Assembly: GCF_907164905.1 (NCBI RefSeq)
Contig: NZ_CAJRAF010000001.1
Location: forward strand, 1,895,001-1,959,000
Source of the DNA: Dyadobacter sp. CECT 9275
GTDB taxonomy: Bacteria; Bacteroidota; Bacteroidia; Cytophagales; Spirosomataceae
Length of the DNA stretch: 64,000 nt
Reading direction: 5' to 3'
The position numbers were made by a program, and so were the translations under genes. Shown piece after piece: positions 28,359-37,840 of the stretch (position 1 is its first letter; every line of letters begins with the position of its first letter). The notes under the pieces were generated by a model. That model was not told where the DNA came from and ran no database searches. It saw only the letters and a program-made list of their open reading frames with translations.

Positions 28359-28925
28359 CTAACTGCCGCTCTCCGATTTTTTTGTTTTGTTATATTTTTT
28401 CTCGGCTGTTTGAGCTTTTTCAAAATCCAGTACCACCCCGTTGATACAATAACGCAAACCTGTTGGCGGAGGGCCATCGTTAAAAACATGGCCCAGGTGA
28501 GAGTCACATCTGCCACACATTACCTCGGTACGTTCCATACCATAACTTTTGTCGCTGGCATAGATAATCGATTTTTTACTTATGGGCTCGTAGAAGCTCG
28601 GCCACCCGCAGCCGCTTTCAAATTTTGTATCACTTTTGAAAAGGGCGTTACCGCAAACGGCGCAGTAATAAGTACCAATTTCTTTGGAATGCTCAAACGG
28701 GCTGGTATTAGGCCGTTCTGTTCCTTTCAGGCGCGCCACCTCATATACCTCGGGGGTGAGCAGATTCTTCCATTCCTCATTGGATTTCTTCACTTTTTTG
28801 GTATCAGTTCTGCTGAAGGGTATATCGCTTTTTTTCTCAGCGGGTTTGTTGTCCGATTGTCCGTAACAATCATATAACATAACGGCCAACACGCAAGTCA
28901 TCAGGCTCATTGCGATCTGTTTCAT
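28359..28925 (-). CDS. msrB: peptide-methionine (R)-S-oxide reductase
   Basis: 188 aa from ATG 28925. The enzyme reduces methionine-R-sulfoxide in proteins. A signal-peptide-like N-terminus (QIAMSLMTCVLAVML) suggests export. The MsrB core has SKEIGTYYCAVCGNALF, CGWPSFYEPI, MCGRCDSHLGHVF with both zinc CxxC pairs, and catalytic Cys in LRYCINGVVL. It lies downstream of bshB1 and the M23 peptidase on the same strand; a thiol/oxidative-stress link is plausible. Confidence 0.9.
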   Translation of the reverse strand: MKQIAMSLMTCVLAVMLYDCYGQSDNKPAEKKSDIPFSRTDTKKVKKSNEEWKNLLTPEVYEVARLKGTERPNTSPFEHSKEIGTYYCAVCGNALFKSDTKFESGCGWPSFYEPISKKSIIYASDKSYGMERTEVMCGRCDSHLGHVFNDGPPPTGLRYCINGVVLDFEKAQTAEKKYNKTKKSESGS

Positions 28926-29021
28926 ACTGTTACTGGTTTGATGTACAGTTGATATACGATAAAATTGCTGAAAAGGTTGACCTTTCCTCAACTTTCTTTT
29001 GAGGCATTTAGCTTTGAGATA

Positions 29022-29753
29022 TTACAAAAACACACCGAGGTCTTTCAGTCCCAGCATACGGGAGGAGGTGAATCCTTCGCCGTAGGGAACCCCAATGGCG
29101 TGGCCCATTTCGCGTGCGCGGGCAATAATAAACTCAAGGAAATCGGGTGTGGAGATATAGCTCTGCGGCTCGTTGCTTAGCGCGTTATACTCAGGAACAT
29201 GAAACTGACTTTTAAATTCGCGGATGGCCTGCAGCTTCTGCTCATGCACCTCCGAAATATCGATCACAAAATCGGGTTGGATATAACGATCCTGGATGGC
29301 GTGAAAAACATTTTTGGGCCGCCAGGCTTCCTGTTCGGTACCCTTTTCGTCCAGGGTTTTGATCATCCGGAGGCCCGCATAAAAGCAGCTGTCCGCAACG
29401 AGCCTGCCACCACGGCCATGGTCAGGATGACGGTCGTCAATGGCGTTCGTGATAACAATATCCGGGCGGTACTTCCTGATAAAAGGAATAATGGCCTTTT
29501 GCTGATCCTCGCTGTTGGTAAAGAAGGCGTCGGACAGTCCAACATTTTCCCTGACAGATACGTTTAAAACCCGAGCGGCGTTTTGCGCCTCCTGCAACCT
29601 GCCTTCGGGTGTCCCGCGCGTGCCGAGTTCTCCCCGGGTAAGATCCACAATACCCACTTTTTTTCCGAGCGCGATCTGCGTAAGCAAGGTCCCGGCGCAA
29701 CACAGTTCCACGTCGTCCGGATGTGCGGTAATGGCAAGTATATCAAGTTTCAT
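29022..29753 (-). CDS. bshB1: bacillithiol biosynthesis deacetylase BshB1
   Basis: 243-aa zinc deacetylase removing acetyl from GlcNAc-malate in bacillithiol synthesis. ATG 29753 (MKLDILAITAHPDDVELCC) begins the conserved domain; the upstream in-frame extension overlaps the M23 gene and is discarded. Motifs: AHPDD, LTRGELGTRGTPEGR, DRHPDHGRGG, and IREFKSQFHVPEYNAL typical of BshB1. Bacillithiol is the known low-molecular-weight thiol of many Bacteroidota. Only 7 bp separate it from the M23 gene stop. Confidence 0.9.
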   Translation of the reverse strand: MKLDILAITAHPDDVELCCAGTLLTQIALGKKVGIVDLTRGELGTRGTPEGRLQEAQNAARVLNVSVRENVGLSDAFFTNSEDQQKAIIPFIRKYRPDIVITNAIDDRHPDHGRGGRLVADSCFYAGLRMIKTLDEKGTEQEAWRPKNVFHAIQDRYIQPDFVIDISEVHEQKLQAIREFKSQFHVPEYNALSNEPQSYISTPDFLEFIIARAREMGHAIGVPYGEGFTSSRMLGLKDLGVFL

Positions 29754-29760
29754 TTTATAG

Positions 29761-30834
29761 CTATTTGATGCGCAGCTTCTGCCCAAGGCGTAAAGTTGAG
29801 CGCGTAGAAATTCGGTTCCTTCTTGCAATAGACGATACACTCACACCATAGCGCGATGCAATGGAAGAAAGAGTATCTCCGGATCGTACTTTATGCAGTA
29901 CGGATCGGGTATAGGAAGCAGGAGCATCACCGGATTCAAATTCACTTTTACTTGACTTGCCCCTTAAATGGTTCCATACCTCACTGGTAAGCATAAAATG
30001 GTCGGAGCGGATTTGCTTTTGCTCCCAGTCAAAAATATTACGGGGATCAAAAGGATTTCCCTCGTAGCGGTTTTCATAATGCAAATGTGACCCCGTGCTT
30101 CTTCCCGTATTTCCGCCCAGGCCAATGACCTCCCCGGCTTTCACAATCTGCCCGGACTCAACCAGCTGTTTGGACAAATGGCCGTACAATGTTTCCAGTC
30201 CGTTATAGTGCCTCACCACAATAAAACGCCCATAACCGCTTCCATCCCAGGCTACAATCCTGATCATTCCGTCGTAGGTACTGCGGACAGAATCGCCCGT
30301 ATCCAGGTCCAGATCTGTACCATTGTGCCAGCGGCCCCAGCGGTAACCAAAATTGGATGTAGGCCGGGTGATGGTCATGGGGGTACTCCACAGGCGGTTT
30401 ATTGCGGGGTCATACAATTTAAGATCTATGGGCTCGTCAAAGTCAAGCGGATTAAGGCCATAGGGATTAATGATACGGGCATCCCAGATGGCGTAATATT
30501 CTGCAGCTTTTACCCAGTCGTCTCCCACGAGCAGGGAATCCACCATTTCTACTACCTCGGGCTCTCCTTCATCCAGTGTGGAAGTATCTTCACTCACAAC
30601 CGGATTAAGCGGTTTTACAGGTTCAAACTGGCTCTGAAATTTAAGATTTGAACTTTCTACCTGGTATTCATCCTCGACCTGTGGTGTTGCAGCTTTTGTG
30701 GGACCTTCATTTCCGTTGTTACCGGTCTGGTTGATTTTTGGGTTATTTTTAAATTTACCCCGTTCCTGTGCCTGCGCGTTTTGCGAGATGATGCACACCA
30801 ATATCAACAAACCTGTAATAAGCGTTCCTTTCAT
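29761..30834 (-). CDS. secreted M23 endopeptidase with LysM domain
   Basis: 357 aa with a signal peptide ending QNAQAQ. A low-complexity Asn/Pro/Glu-rich linker comes first. The LytM/M23 peptidase core near residues 150-260 carries metal-binding RWGRWHNGTDLDLDTGD and GSHLHYENRYEG. One C-terminal LysM repeat follows (HKVRSGDTLSSIASRYGVSV ... LGQKLRIK). It probably cuts or remodels peptidoglycan cross-links and binds glycan through LysM. The first metal motif reads HNGTDLD, as in active family members. Transcribed with bshB1. Confidence 0.88.
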   Translation of the reverse strand: MKGTLITGLLILVCIISQNAQAQERGKFKNNPKINQTGNNGNEGPTKAATPQVEDEYQVESSNLKFQSQFEPVKPLNPVVSEDTSTLDEGEPEVVEMVDSLLVGDDWVKAAEYYAIWDARIINPYGLNPLDFDEPIDLKLYDPAINRLWSTPMTITRPTSNFGYRWGRWHNGTDLDLDTGDSVRSTYDGMIRIVAWDGSGYGRFIVVRHYNGLETLYGHLSKQLVESGQIVKAGEVIGLGGNTGRSTGSHLHYENRYEGNPFDPRNIFDWEQKQIRSDHFMLTSEVWNHLRGKSSKSEFESGDAPASYTRSVLHKVRSGDTLSSIASRYGVSVSSIARRNRISTRSTLRLGQKLRIK

Positions 30835-30849
30835 AAATAAAAATACCGC

Positions 30850-30881
30850 CAGCTTACTTAACAGGGCCCTTAAGTAAGCTG
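30850..30881 (-). terminator. terminator after trxB
   Basis: 12-bp perfect inverted repeat CAGCTTACTTAA / TTAAGTAAGCTG with an 8-base loop. On the minus strand a T-rich stretch follows shortly after. It ends the trxB transcript before the M23 gene. Confidence 0.75.
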
Positions 30882-30912
30882 ACTTTTAAATTTCTAACTG
30901 TTTTGGGTTATT

Positions 30913-31872
30913 CTAAGCGGTCTCTTCCATCGCCACTTCCACCTCTCTTTCCACCAGGAAACGCTCTGCATCCAAAGCCGCCATACAACCGGTTCCGGCA
31001 GCTGTTACTGCCTGGCGGTATACATTGTCCTGGGCGTCACCACAGGCAAATACGCCTTTGATGTTGGTGCACGAACTTCCTTTGATGGTCTGGATATATC
31101 CGGTTTCGTCCATGTGGAGGTAACCTTTGAAAATATCCGTATTGGGTTTATGGCCAATTGCAACGAAGAAACCGGTTGCTGTAAGTACGCTTTCTTCGCC
31201 GGTTTTATTGTTTCGTACCAAAACACTTTCCAGTTCTTCCTCTCCGTTCAGTCTGACGGTTTCGGTATTCCAGAGAATTTCGATATTGGGAAGTGTCTCC
31301 AAACGTTTCTGCATGATCTTGGAGGCGCGCATTTCGTCGCGTCTTACCAGCAGGTAAACTTTACGGCAAAGTTTGGCAAGATAACTGGCTTCTTCCGCAG
31401 CCGTGTCTCCTGCCCCAACCACTACAACGTCCTGGCCACGGAAAAAGAAACCATCACAAACGGCACAAGCGGAAACGCCGCGGCCATTCAGCCTTTCTTC
31501 GCCATCAATGCCCAGCCATTTGGCAGAAGCGCCAGTGGAAATAATGACTGCATTGGCTTCAATTTCTTTTTTGCCGTCAATGATCACTTTATGCGGATAA
31601 CCGGTGAAATCTACCTCGGTTGCCATGCCGTAACGGATATCCGTTCCGAACCTTCTGGCTTGTTTTTCAAAATTAATCATCATTTCCGGGCCTGAAATAC
31701 CATCAGGATAGCCCGGGTAGTTATCCACTTCGGTAGTGATGGTAAGTTGTCCGCCAGGCTGTGAGCCCTGGTATAAAACCGGATTAAGTCCGGCCCGTGA
31801 AGCGTATATGGCAGCGGTGTAACCGGCAGGGCCGGAACCGATAATCAGACAGTCAATTTTTTCGGGTGTCAT
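30913..31872 (-). CDS. trxB: thioredoxin-disulfide reductase
   Basis: 319-aa FAD/NADPH flavoenzyme. FAD motif GSGPAGYTAAIYASR, redox pair CAVCDG, NADPH motif GAGDTAAEEA, and closing FAD motif GVFACGDAQDNVYRQ are all present. Cytoplasmic, it keeps thioredoxin reduced. Length and start are standard. Ends at a strong hairpin. Confidence 0.95.
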   Translation of the reverse strand: MTPEKIDCLIIGSGPAGYTAAIYASRAGLNPVLYQGSQPGGQLTITTEVDNYPGYPDGISGPEMMINFEKQARRFGTDIRYGMATEVDFTGYPHKVIIDGKKEIEANAVIISTGASAKWLGIDGEERLNGRGVSACAVCDGFFFRGQDVVVVGAGDTAAEEASYLAKLCRKVYLLVRRDEMRASKIMQKRLETLPNIEILWNTETVRLNGEEELESVLVRNNKTGEESVLTATGFFVAIGHKPNTDIFKGYLHMDETGYIQTIKGSSCTNIKGVFACGDAQDNVYRQAVTAAGTGCMAALDAERFLVEREVEVAMEETA

Positions 31873-32044
31873 CAGAATTCTTTCGGGTAATATTTAGTAT
31901 TTCGTTTTTTCATTCCGGCTCGGGAAGTCTGCGCCACCTTTACCTGAATAGTGTGGGGGTATCTTATATTAACACCATTTCACCGATGAGTGAACATAAG
32001 TTGGGGTACAAAAGTGCGAAATTTCCTTCCGTTATCCAAGTTTC

Positions 32045-33940
32045 TTAAAGGATGCGCCACTCAATCCGCCTGTTTTTCTGCCTGTTTTCTTCCGAATTAT
32101 TTGGTACTGCTGGTACAGTTTTACCATAACCTTTTGCCAGAAGCCGATCGGGCGAAATTCCTGAATTTTTAAGAAAATTGGTTACCGATATGGCGCGCTG
32201 CCGGGAGAGTTCCAGATTAGCGGCGTCTGCCCCTACGTCATCGGTATGTCCGGCAATTTCTATCCGGACTGTTTTGTTTTCGGAGAGGAAACCAGCGAGC
32301 CGGTTCAGCTCCACTTTTGATTTTTCGTCCAGTTCATAAGAGCCAGTCCGGAAGAAAATGTTGTGCAGCACTTCCACCCGATTTTTCTCTATACTTTCCA
32401 GAGGTATTTCCAGATTAACGGTGGATGCAGAGTCGCGCACACTGAAGGATAAACTTTTAAAAAGGTACCCCTCCGCAGAAACATAAAAGGCGTAATCGCT
32501 TCCCTGGTTCAGTACCGCCAGGAAACTTCCGGTTTTAGGGTCAGCCTGGTAGGTACCTACCTTGTTTTGTGTCTGCAGATCGAACAGGTCTATATGCCCG
32601 GTAACGGGTTCTGATGTTTTTTTATCGATAATTTTTCCCTTGGCGTACCGGGTCGGGATAATCATCTCTCTTAATTTTCGGGGAAGTTCAAAAGTGAAAA
32701 GCATGGGTTTCCCATTGCGGGTACTTTCGTCGGTATAATAGGCCCGGATGCCATCAGAAGCGATGAACATTCCCACCTGGTCTGTTACGGTGTTAATGGG
32801 ATATCCGATATTGACAGGGGCCGCCCAGGTGGTATCCGATAACCGGGAGATAAAAAGGTCAAAGCCACCCATGCCGGGAAAACCATTCGAAGAGAAGAAC
32901 AGCGTGCGGTTGTTGGCATGAATGAAGGGGGCCACTTCTTCTTCCGGAGAATTGATAGCCATTCCCGCATTTTTAGGTTCATCCCATTCTCCTGTTGCAT
33001 TGACGCGAGCTACCCAGATATCTTTCTTGCCGTATCCGCCGCGGCGGTCGGAAGCAAAGTACAATACCTGCCCGTCGGCCGAAAGGGAAGGTTGAGACTC
33101 CCAGTCGCGGCTGTTGATGACGCCCCCCATATTCACCGGCGTCGACCAGTCGTTTCCTTCCTTGCGGGTAATGTAAAGGTCGCAGCTGCCGTAGCCATCT
33201 TCCCGGTTGCAGGCCGTAAATACGAGCGTTCGTCCATCGGCGGAAATGGAACAGGTACCTTCGTTGTTGGCCGAATTGATGGTTTTCGAGATTTGTTCGG
33301 GAACATCCCAGTGTTTCTCAATACGGTGCGTTATGTATATGTTCTCGTCACGTTCGGATGTTAGCCCCGTAAAGATCAGCGTTTCGTTATCAGCCGTTAA
33401 CACCGGAAAGTATTGGGAGCTCAGAAAATTCACGGTATCTCCCAGCGAGTATTTTTTGATGTCAAGAGGTGTTTTTACCGCCTCTTTCGCGAATTTACAG
33501 GAGGCTATCAGTTTTTCTGTGAGCCGGTTAAGGCTGGATTTCGGAGGGAAAAGCGGCAATGCTTTTTCAAAGTAATACTGGGCTGAGTCGTACCGTTCTG
33601 CCTGAAAATGAGCCCGTCCCAGCCATTGGTAACCGGCAGCAGACTGCGGGTCTGCCGGACGTATGACAATTAATCTCTGGAAATATTTTTTGGAAAGATC
33701 CGCGTTGCGCTGCAGTTCCGAGATCTGTGCCATGCGAAGATTACTTTCGTAATGTCCGGGGTCTGTTTCCAGTACCTTTTCATAGAGGCTGGCCGCCTCA
33801 TGCAACTGCCTTGCCTGCCAGGCCTTTTGTGCTTTTTCGTAAAGATCCCTCGCCTTACGGGAAGAGGGTAAATCCTGGCCCTGAAGAGAACATATCGAAA
33901 GCCAGAAAAGGAGAATCAGACTAGCAAACTGACGGTACAT
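32045..33940 (-). CDS. PorE-like TPR / WD40-like / OmpA protein
   Basis: 631-aa envelope protein. A signal peptide ends SLQGQ. TPR-like helices follow (residues about 25-150: RQLHEAASLYEKVLETDPGH). PD40 beta-propeller blades come next (GTCSISADGRTLVFTACN; QPSLSADGQVLYFASDRRGG; FIHANNRTLFFSSNGFPGMG), then a carboxypeptidase-regulatory-like beta domain (GKIIDKKTSEPVTGHIDLFD). A C-terminal OmpA peptidoglycan-binding domain ends it (IEIAGHTDDVGADAANLELS; KNRRIEWRIL). This order is that of PorE, a peptidoglycan-linked T9SS component, though Bacteroidota carry several such paralogues. It overlaps queE by one base. Confidence 0.8.
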   Translation of the reverse strand: MYRQFASLILLFWLSICSLQGQDLPSSRKARDLYEKAQKAWQARQLHEAASLYEKVLETDPGHYESNLRMAQISELQRNADLSKKYFQRLIVIRPADPQSAAGYQWLGRAHFQAERYDSAQYYFEKALPLFPPKSSLNRLTEKLIASCKFAKEAVKTPLDIKKYSLGDTVNFLSSQYFPVLTADNETLIFTGLTSERDENIYITHRIEKHWDVPEQISKTINSANNEGTCSISADGRTLVFTACNREDGYGSCDLYITRKEGNDWSTPVNMGGVINSRDWESQPSLSADGQVLYFASDRRGGYGKKDIWVARVNATGEWDEPKNAGMAINSPEEEVAPFIHANNRTLFFSSNGFPGMGGFDLFISRLSDTTWAAPVNIGYPINTVTDQVGMFIASDGIRAYYTDESTRNGKPMLFTFELPRKLREMIIPTRYAKGKIIDKKTSEPVTGHIDLFDLQTQNKVGTYQADPKTGSFLAVLNQGSDYAFYVSAEGYLFKSLSFSVRDSASTVNLEIPLESIEKNRVEVLHNIFFRTGSYELDEKSKVELNRLAGFLSENKTVRIEIAGHTDDVGADAANLELSRQRAISVTNFLKNSGISPDRLLAKGYGKTVPAVPNNSEENRQKNRRIEWRIL

Positions 33941-34575
33941 TACGGAATATTCATATACTTATGGGTTTGTAACGACATTTTCCATTTTGGATTGTCTTTG
34001 ATGTAGTCAATTATCAAAGGCAGCATCTGTTCGTGTTTACTCCATTCGGGTTGCAAAAGAAGAGTGCAGTCTTCCTTTACCAGTGCAGCATGTTCCTCAG
34101 CAAAATCGAAATCGCTTTTGTTGTAAATAATCGCTTTTAGCTCATTCGCATTTTGGTAAATATCGGGATGCGGTGTTTTGAATTTTTTGGGGGAAAAGCA
34201 CACCCAATCCCAATGGCCTGTGAATGGGTAAACCCCCGATGTTTCGATGTTGGTTTTGAATCCTTCGGCTTTCAGCTGCGTTGTAAGTGCATCGAGATTG
34301 TACATCAACGGTTCGCCTCCGGTAATCACGGCAAGCCTTCCGGGATATTCCAAAGCACCCTGCACAATGGTTTCGATAGAGGTTTTGGGATGGATATCAG
34401 CATCCCATGACTCTTTTACATCGCACCAGTGGCAACCTACCTCACAGCCTCCGAGACGAATGAAATAGGCTGCCTTCCCGCTGTGCTGGCCTTCGCCCTG
34501 TAGCGTGTAAAAGGCCTCCATAAGTGGAAGCTGGTGGGTGATAATGGGTAGTGTTTCGTGAAGCAAAGTGGCCAA
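33940..34575 (-). CDS. queE: 7-carboxy-7-deazaguanine synthase
   Basis: 211-aa radical SAM enzyme of queuosine synthesis, making CDG from carboxy-tetrahydropterin. FYTLQGEGQHSGKAAYFIR and the cluster motif CEVGCHWCD (C-x3-C-x2-C) fit QueE, followed by ITGGEPLMYN and ETSGVYPF. Its stop shares one base with the next start. Linkage with the PorE-like gene is probably only co-transcription. Confidence 0.92.
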   Translation of the reverse strand: MATLLHETLPIITHQLPLMEAFYTLQGEGQHSGKAAYFIRLGGCEVGCHWCDVKESWDADIHPKTSIETIVQGALEYPGRLAVITGGEPLMYNLDALTTQLKAEGFKTNIETSGVYPFTGHWDWVCFSPKKFKTPHPDIYQNANELKAIIYNKSDFDFAEEHAALVKEDCTLLLQPEWSKHEQMLPLIIDYIKDNPKWKMSLQTHKYMNIP

Positions 34576-34727
34576 GGCAGAATATCAGAAGTTTTTAAAA
34601 ATTATCCAAAGATAGCTGGTAACAAAAAATATCGGTAAATAATTTTACAATGGGGGCTAACACCTGGCCAAAACAAAATTTGAACAAATAAGATAGAGCT
34701 CACAGCTCTTTGACAGTAGCGGAATGC

Positions 34728-35432
34728 TTAGAGCGATTGAGAATATTCCAGAAGTTTGATCAAGTCCTGCTCATTCGAGAAGCTGACATTATTTTCAGCC
34801 AAATAGCGGTCGATCTCTTTCCTGTGCCGGGGGAATATTTTAATCAGATTGGCCCTGGAAGCGGGGCGAAAGCGGTCATTTTGATCCATCAAAAAGTAGC
34901 TTGTCGCTTTTTTCAGATATACTACGCCTGCGGTTTTTAACGGTTGAAAATATCCTTTTAAATTTTCCACAGTTGAGTAGGAAGTAATGTTTCCGTCTGA
35001 AAAAATCCTGCCATATCCGGGATAATTGTCGGTGTCGCTCACAATCAGTTCTTGTCTTTTGGTGAGTCTTACTTTATTGAAATTCGCAATTTCCAGGAGG
35101 TGACCCTGATCAGGCCAATAATAAAACAGCAGATCGTCAATGATGATGCGGCTGATAAGATCGTTGTCGGCCAGACGCAATGTGTCATTTTTAGTGCTGA
35201 TAAATAGTATTTCCGAATGCGGGAAACTATAATTGAGCATTGCTTCGGTTTTTTTTCCGCTCCTGAAATAAACGGTTCCTTTCCTGAAATTTTCAAGCAT
35301 AAACCGATCTTTGGCCGGAATTACTTTTGTTATATCGTTATCCCCCTGAACGCGATAAGTATTTTTGAAACTTTGTGCCAACAAATGTGTGCTGACTAAC
35401 AGGTAAACTGGAAGGAGAAAATATACTTTCAT
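34728..35432 (-). CDS. secreted protein of unknown function
   Basis: About 234 aa from ATG 35432, where a signal peptide begins (MKVYFLLPVYLLVSTHLLAQ). The rest is mixed alpha/beta with many charged residues (AKDRFMLENFRKGTVYFRSG; YFLMDQNDRFRPAS). I do not recognise the family. It is probably periplasmic and stands alone upstream of queE. Confidence 0.6.
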   Translation of the reverse strand: MKVYFLLPVYLLVSTHLLAQSFKNTYRVQGDNDITKVIPAKDRFMLENFRKGTVYFRSGKKTEAMLNYSFPHSEILFISTKNDTLRLADNDLISRIIIDDLLFYYWPDQGHLLEIANFNKVRLTKRQELIVSDTDNYPGYGRIFSDGNITSYSTVENLKGYFQPLKTAGVVYLKKATSYFLMDQNDRFRPASRANLIKIFPRHRKEIDRYLAENNVSFSNEQDLIKLLEYSQSL

Positions 35433-35615
35433 GACCGGAAGGGTGTAGAGTAGCAAATGGTGACCTGAAAATACAACTAATTGATGGTAAAAGTTACTTT
35501 TTGGTGCATTTTGAATGCGGAATTTAAGCAATCAATAAGTGTCACTTGCCGATAGCTAATTTATTAGCACCATCTCTTGTTCAGATTATCGGATACTGAA
35601 TACGATATTTGCAGT

Positions 35616-36983
35616 ATGAATAATTTTTCAATCCATCAGCAGGAAGTGATTTGTGCTCTTGCAACGCCCTCAGGAGTGGGGGCGATTGCCATTATCCGGG
35701 TGTCCGGATCAGGAAGTATTGCACTTGTCAATGCCATTTTTAAGGGAAAAAACCTTGAAACGGCGGAGAGCCATACCGTACATTTTGGCACGATATATAA
35801 CAAATCGGACATCGTAGATGAGGTATTGGTGACGGTTTTCAAAACACCCAGATCCTTTACAAAAGAAGATTCCGTCGAGATTTCGTGCCATGGTTCGGAT
35901 TACATCATCCGGCAGATCATGAAGTTGTTGATTCAGAAAGGGGCCAGGATTGCCAAGCCAGGTGAATTTACCCAGCGGGCGTTTTTGAATGGCCAGTTCG
36001 ATCTGGTACAGGCAGAAGCGGTGGCCGACCTCATTGCGGCCGATTCCGAAGCGAGCCATAAAACAGCATTAAACCAGCTGAGGGGCGGGTTTTCTAAAAA
36101 ACTCGCGTCGTTACGAACGGAACTTATCCATTTCGCTTCGCTGATCGAACTGGAACTGGACTTTGGCGAAGAGGATGTGGAGTTTGCCGAACGCGATGAC
36201 CTGCGGCAACTGATCACCTCATTGCAGGAAACCATTGCGCCGCTGATCGAATCCTTTGACTATGGAAATGCCATCAAGGAAGGTATTCCTGTGGCGATTA
36301 TCGGGTCACCCAATGTTGGGAAGTCCACTTTGCTGAATGCGTTGCTGAATGAAGAAAAGGCCATTGTCACCAGCGTCGCTGGTACCACCCGCGATGTGAT
36401 CGAGGATACCATCGTCCTCGACGGACTCAAATTCCGTTTCATCGACACTGCGGGCATCCGTGAAACGACCGACCTGGTGGAATCCATCGGCATTGAAAGA
36501 TCCAAGGCGGCTATGGAAAAGGCCGATATCGTGATTTTCCTTTTTGACAGCGCCGAAACTTTGGCTGAAAACAGAGCCCTGGCAGCGTTGCTTCCGACCG
36601 GGAAACAGGTACTTTTTGTTTTAAATAAAACAGACATCAATCCGGAACTTTACGCGCGTCTGTCCGCAGATGATACTGATATTGTCCCTATTTCCGCCCA
36701 TACGCAGCAAAACCTGCCGGCCCTGACCGGAAAGCTTGTTTCACTGGTTCACGGGCAAGCCGCCGCCGATACGGTTGTCACCAACCTCAGGCATTACGAG
36801 CATCTGGTGAAAACGTTTGATTCACTTGCCGATGTTCTGAACGGTTTATCCCTGGGCGTAACCGGCGATTTCCTTGCCCAGGACATCCGGCTGGCCCTGC
36901 ATCATCTGGGCGAAATCACCGGCACGATCGTGACGGATGATTTGCTGGATAATATTTTTAGCAAGTTTTGTATCGGGAAGTAG
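35616..36983 (+). CDS. mnmE: tRNA uridine-5-carboxymethylaminomethyl modification GTPase
   Basis: 455 aa, starting at ATG 35616 (MNNFSIHQQEVICALATPSG). MnmE with MnmG builds cmnm5U34 in tRNA anticodons. An N-terminal tetrahydrofolate-binding domain (VGAIAIIRVSG; PGEFTQRAFLNGQFDLVQAE) is followed by a helical domain and an inserted G domain (GSPNVGKSTLLN, AGTTRDVIED, DTAGIRET, LNKTD). The C-terminus ends FCIGK with the catalytic Cys. Full length. A strong terminator follows. Confidence 0.95.
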   Translation: MNNFSIHQQEVICALATPSGVGAIAIIRVSGSGSIALVNAIFKGKNLETAESHTVHFGTIYNKSDIVDEVLVTVFKTPRSFTKEDSVEISCHGSDYIIRQIMKLLIQKGARIAKPGEFTQRAFLNGQFDLVQAEAVADLIAADSEASHKTALNQLRGGFSKKLASLRTELIHFASLIELELDFGEEDVEFAERDDLRQLITSLQETIAPLIESFDYGNAIKEGIPVAIIGSPNVGKSTLLNALLNEEKAIVTSVAGTTRDVIEDTIVLDGLKFRFIDTAGIRETTDLVESIGIERSKAAMEKADIVIFLFDSAETLAENRALAALLPTGKQVLFVLNKTDINPELYARLSADDTDIVPISAHTQQNLPALTGKLVSLVHGQAAADTVVTNLRHYEHLVKTFDSLADVLNGLSLGVTGDFLAQDIRLALHHLGEITGTIVTDDLLDNIFSKFCIGK

Positions 36984-37289
36984 GAGCGCAAAGTAACTGC
37001 AAATAATAGTATATAAACGGTTGAAAATTAGACTTTTAGTTAAGATTTTCAACCGTTTCTTTTTGGTCATTTGCTGGTATTTTGATTATATTTGTCCCCT
37101 ATGTAAGCTTCCCATTTTTAGAACACTGTAGGCTTAGACTACTTTTGGTTTGTAACAGTCGATTCTTTTTCTTTTATCGCTTCCTCTGTTAGGAGAATAC
37201 GTTTTTGATTTGGGTTTAATCCGTAAGACTATCCAAGAGCAACATACAAGAATATGGGACTGATTTGCGTCCAGGGATTAGGATGATAA
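36984..37289. other. intergenic region after mnmE
   Basis: Apart from the terminator at 37015-37065 I see only A/T-rich sequence. It may contain the decayed 5' part of the antitoxin-like pseudogene, but no consistent frame can be followed. Confidence 0.4.
37015..37065 (+). terminator. strong terminator after mnmE
   Basis: 13-bp perfect stem (AAACGGTTGAAAA, 37015-37027, with TTTTCAACCGTTT, 37046-37058) followed by CTTTTT. Confidence 0.9.
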
Positions 37290-37840
37290 TACAGTTATGA
37301 TAACCTCCAAAAACTTTGCGCGCTCTTGGGTGTTGGTATTGAGCCCAAGAGTTTGCACTTCACTGGTTTTTATGCTCAGGGCGACGCTTTTGTTTCAGTG
37401 CTAAGTTTGATATTGCTGGGCTTATAGGAGGGGTCAGAAAACGGGCTTGGATAGCGCTGATGCCTGAATCAGAACTGGAATTGCGAGTGCCGGATATTTC
37501 TCCCCGTGTGTTTTTACTGATCAAAAAAGCAGGTATTGATATTTCAGCAAAGATTCAGGCTCACAGCAACGGCATTCAATCCGGGATAAATTGGAATTAT
37601 AAATCCTGCAAAAATCTTTCCAACATCGATAACGCCTTTCCTGATCTGGAAATCTGGTTTCAAAAGACAGCAAAAACGCTTAATGATTATTTATATAAGA
37701 GCCTGCAAAATGAGTATCAGTTTGTGATCTCCGAGCAAAGCCAAGCTGAAACAATTACCGAAAATGAATATCGTTTTACAATAGACCGTGAACCCGCGTT
37801 TTATTTAAAGCCACTAGTCCAATCAGGCGTTAATTTATAA
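37290..37840 (+). pseudogene. frameshifted antitoxin-of-TA-stability-system-like gene
   Basis: Two frames together give one protein. Frame 1 (from 37290) reads DNLQKLCALLGVGIEPKSLH, then HFTGFYAQGD. After a one-base loss near 37386, frame 2 continues FCFSAKFDIAGLIGGVRKR and runs to 37840. The motif F-x-GF-x-x-QGDGACF is typical of a plasmid/phage-borne family often named antitoxin of toxin-antitoxin stability system. Only the last 126 residues form a start-to-stop frame (37460). A true 5' end is not visible, since in-frame stops lie just before 37290. Family naming is from memory and moderate. Confidence 0.55.

Noticed and set aside
28215..28877. 220-aa plus-strand frame opposite msrB
   Set aside because: Overlaps the well-supported msrB gene and the terminator on the other strand. 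No motif of its own.
37321..37358. Hairpin CTCTTGGG / CCCAAGAG resembling a terminator or attenuator
   Set aside because: It falls within the coding remnant LLGVGIEPKSLH of the antitoxin-like pseudogene and has no T-run.
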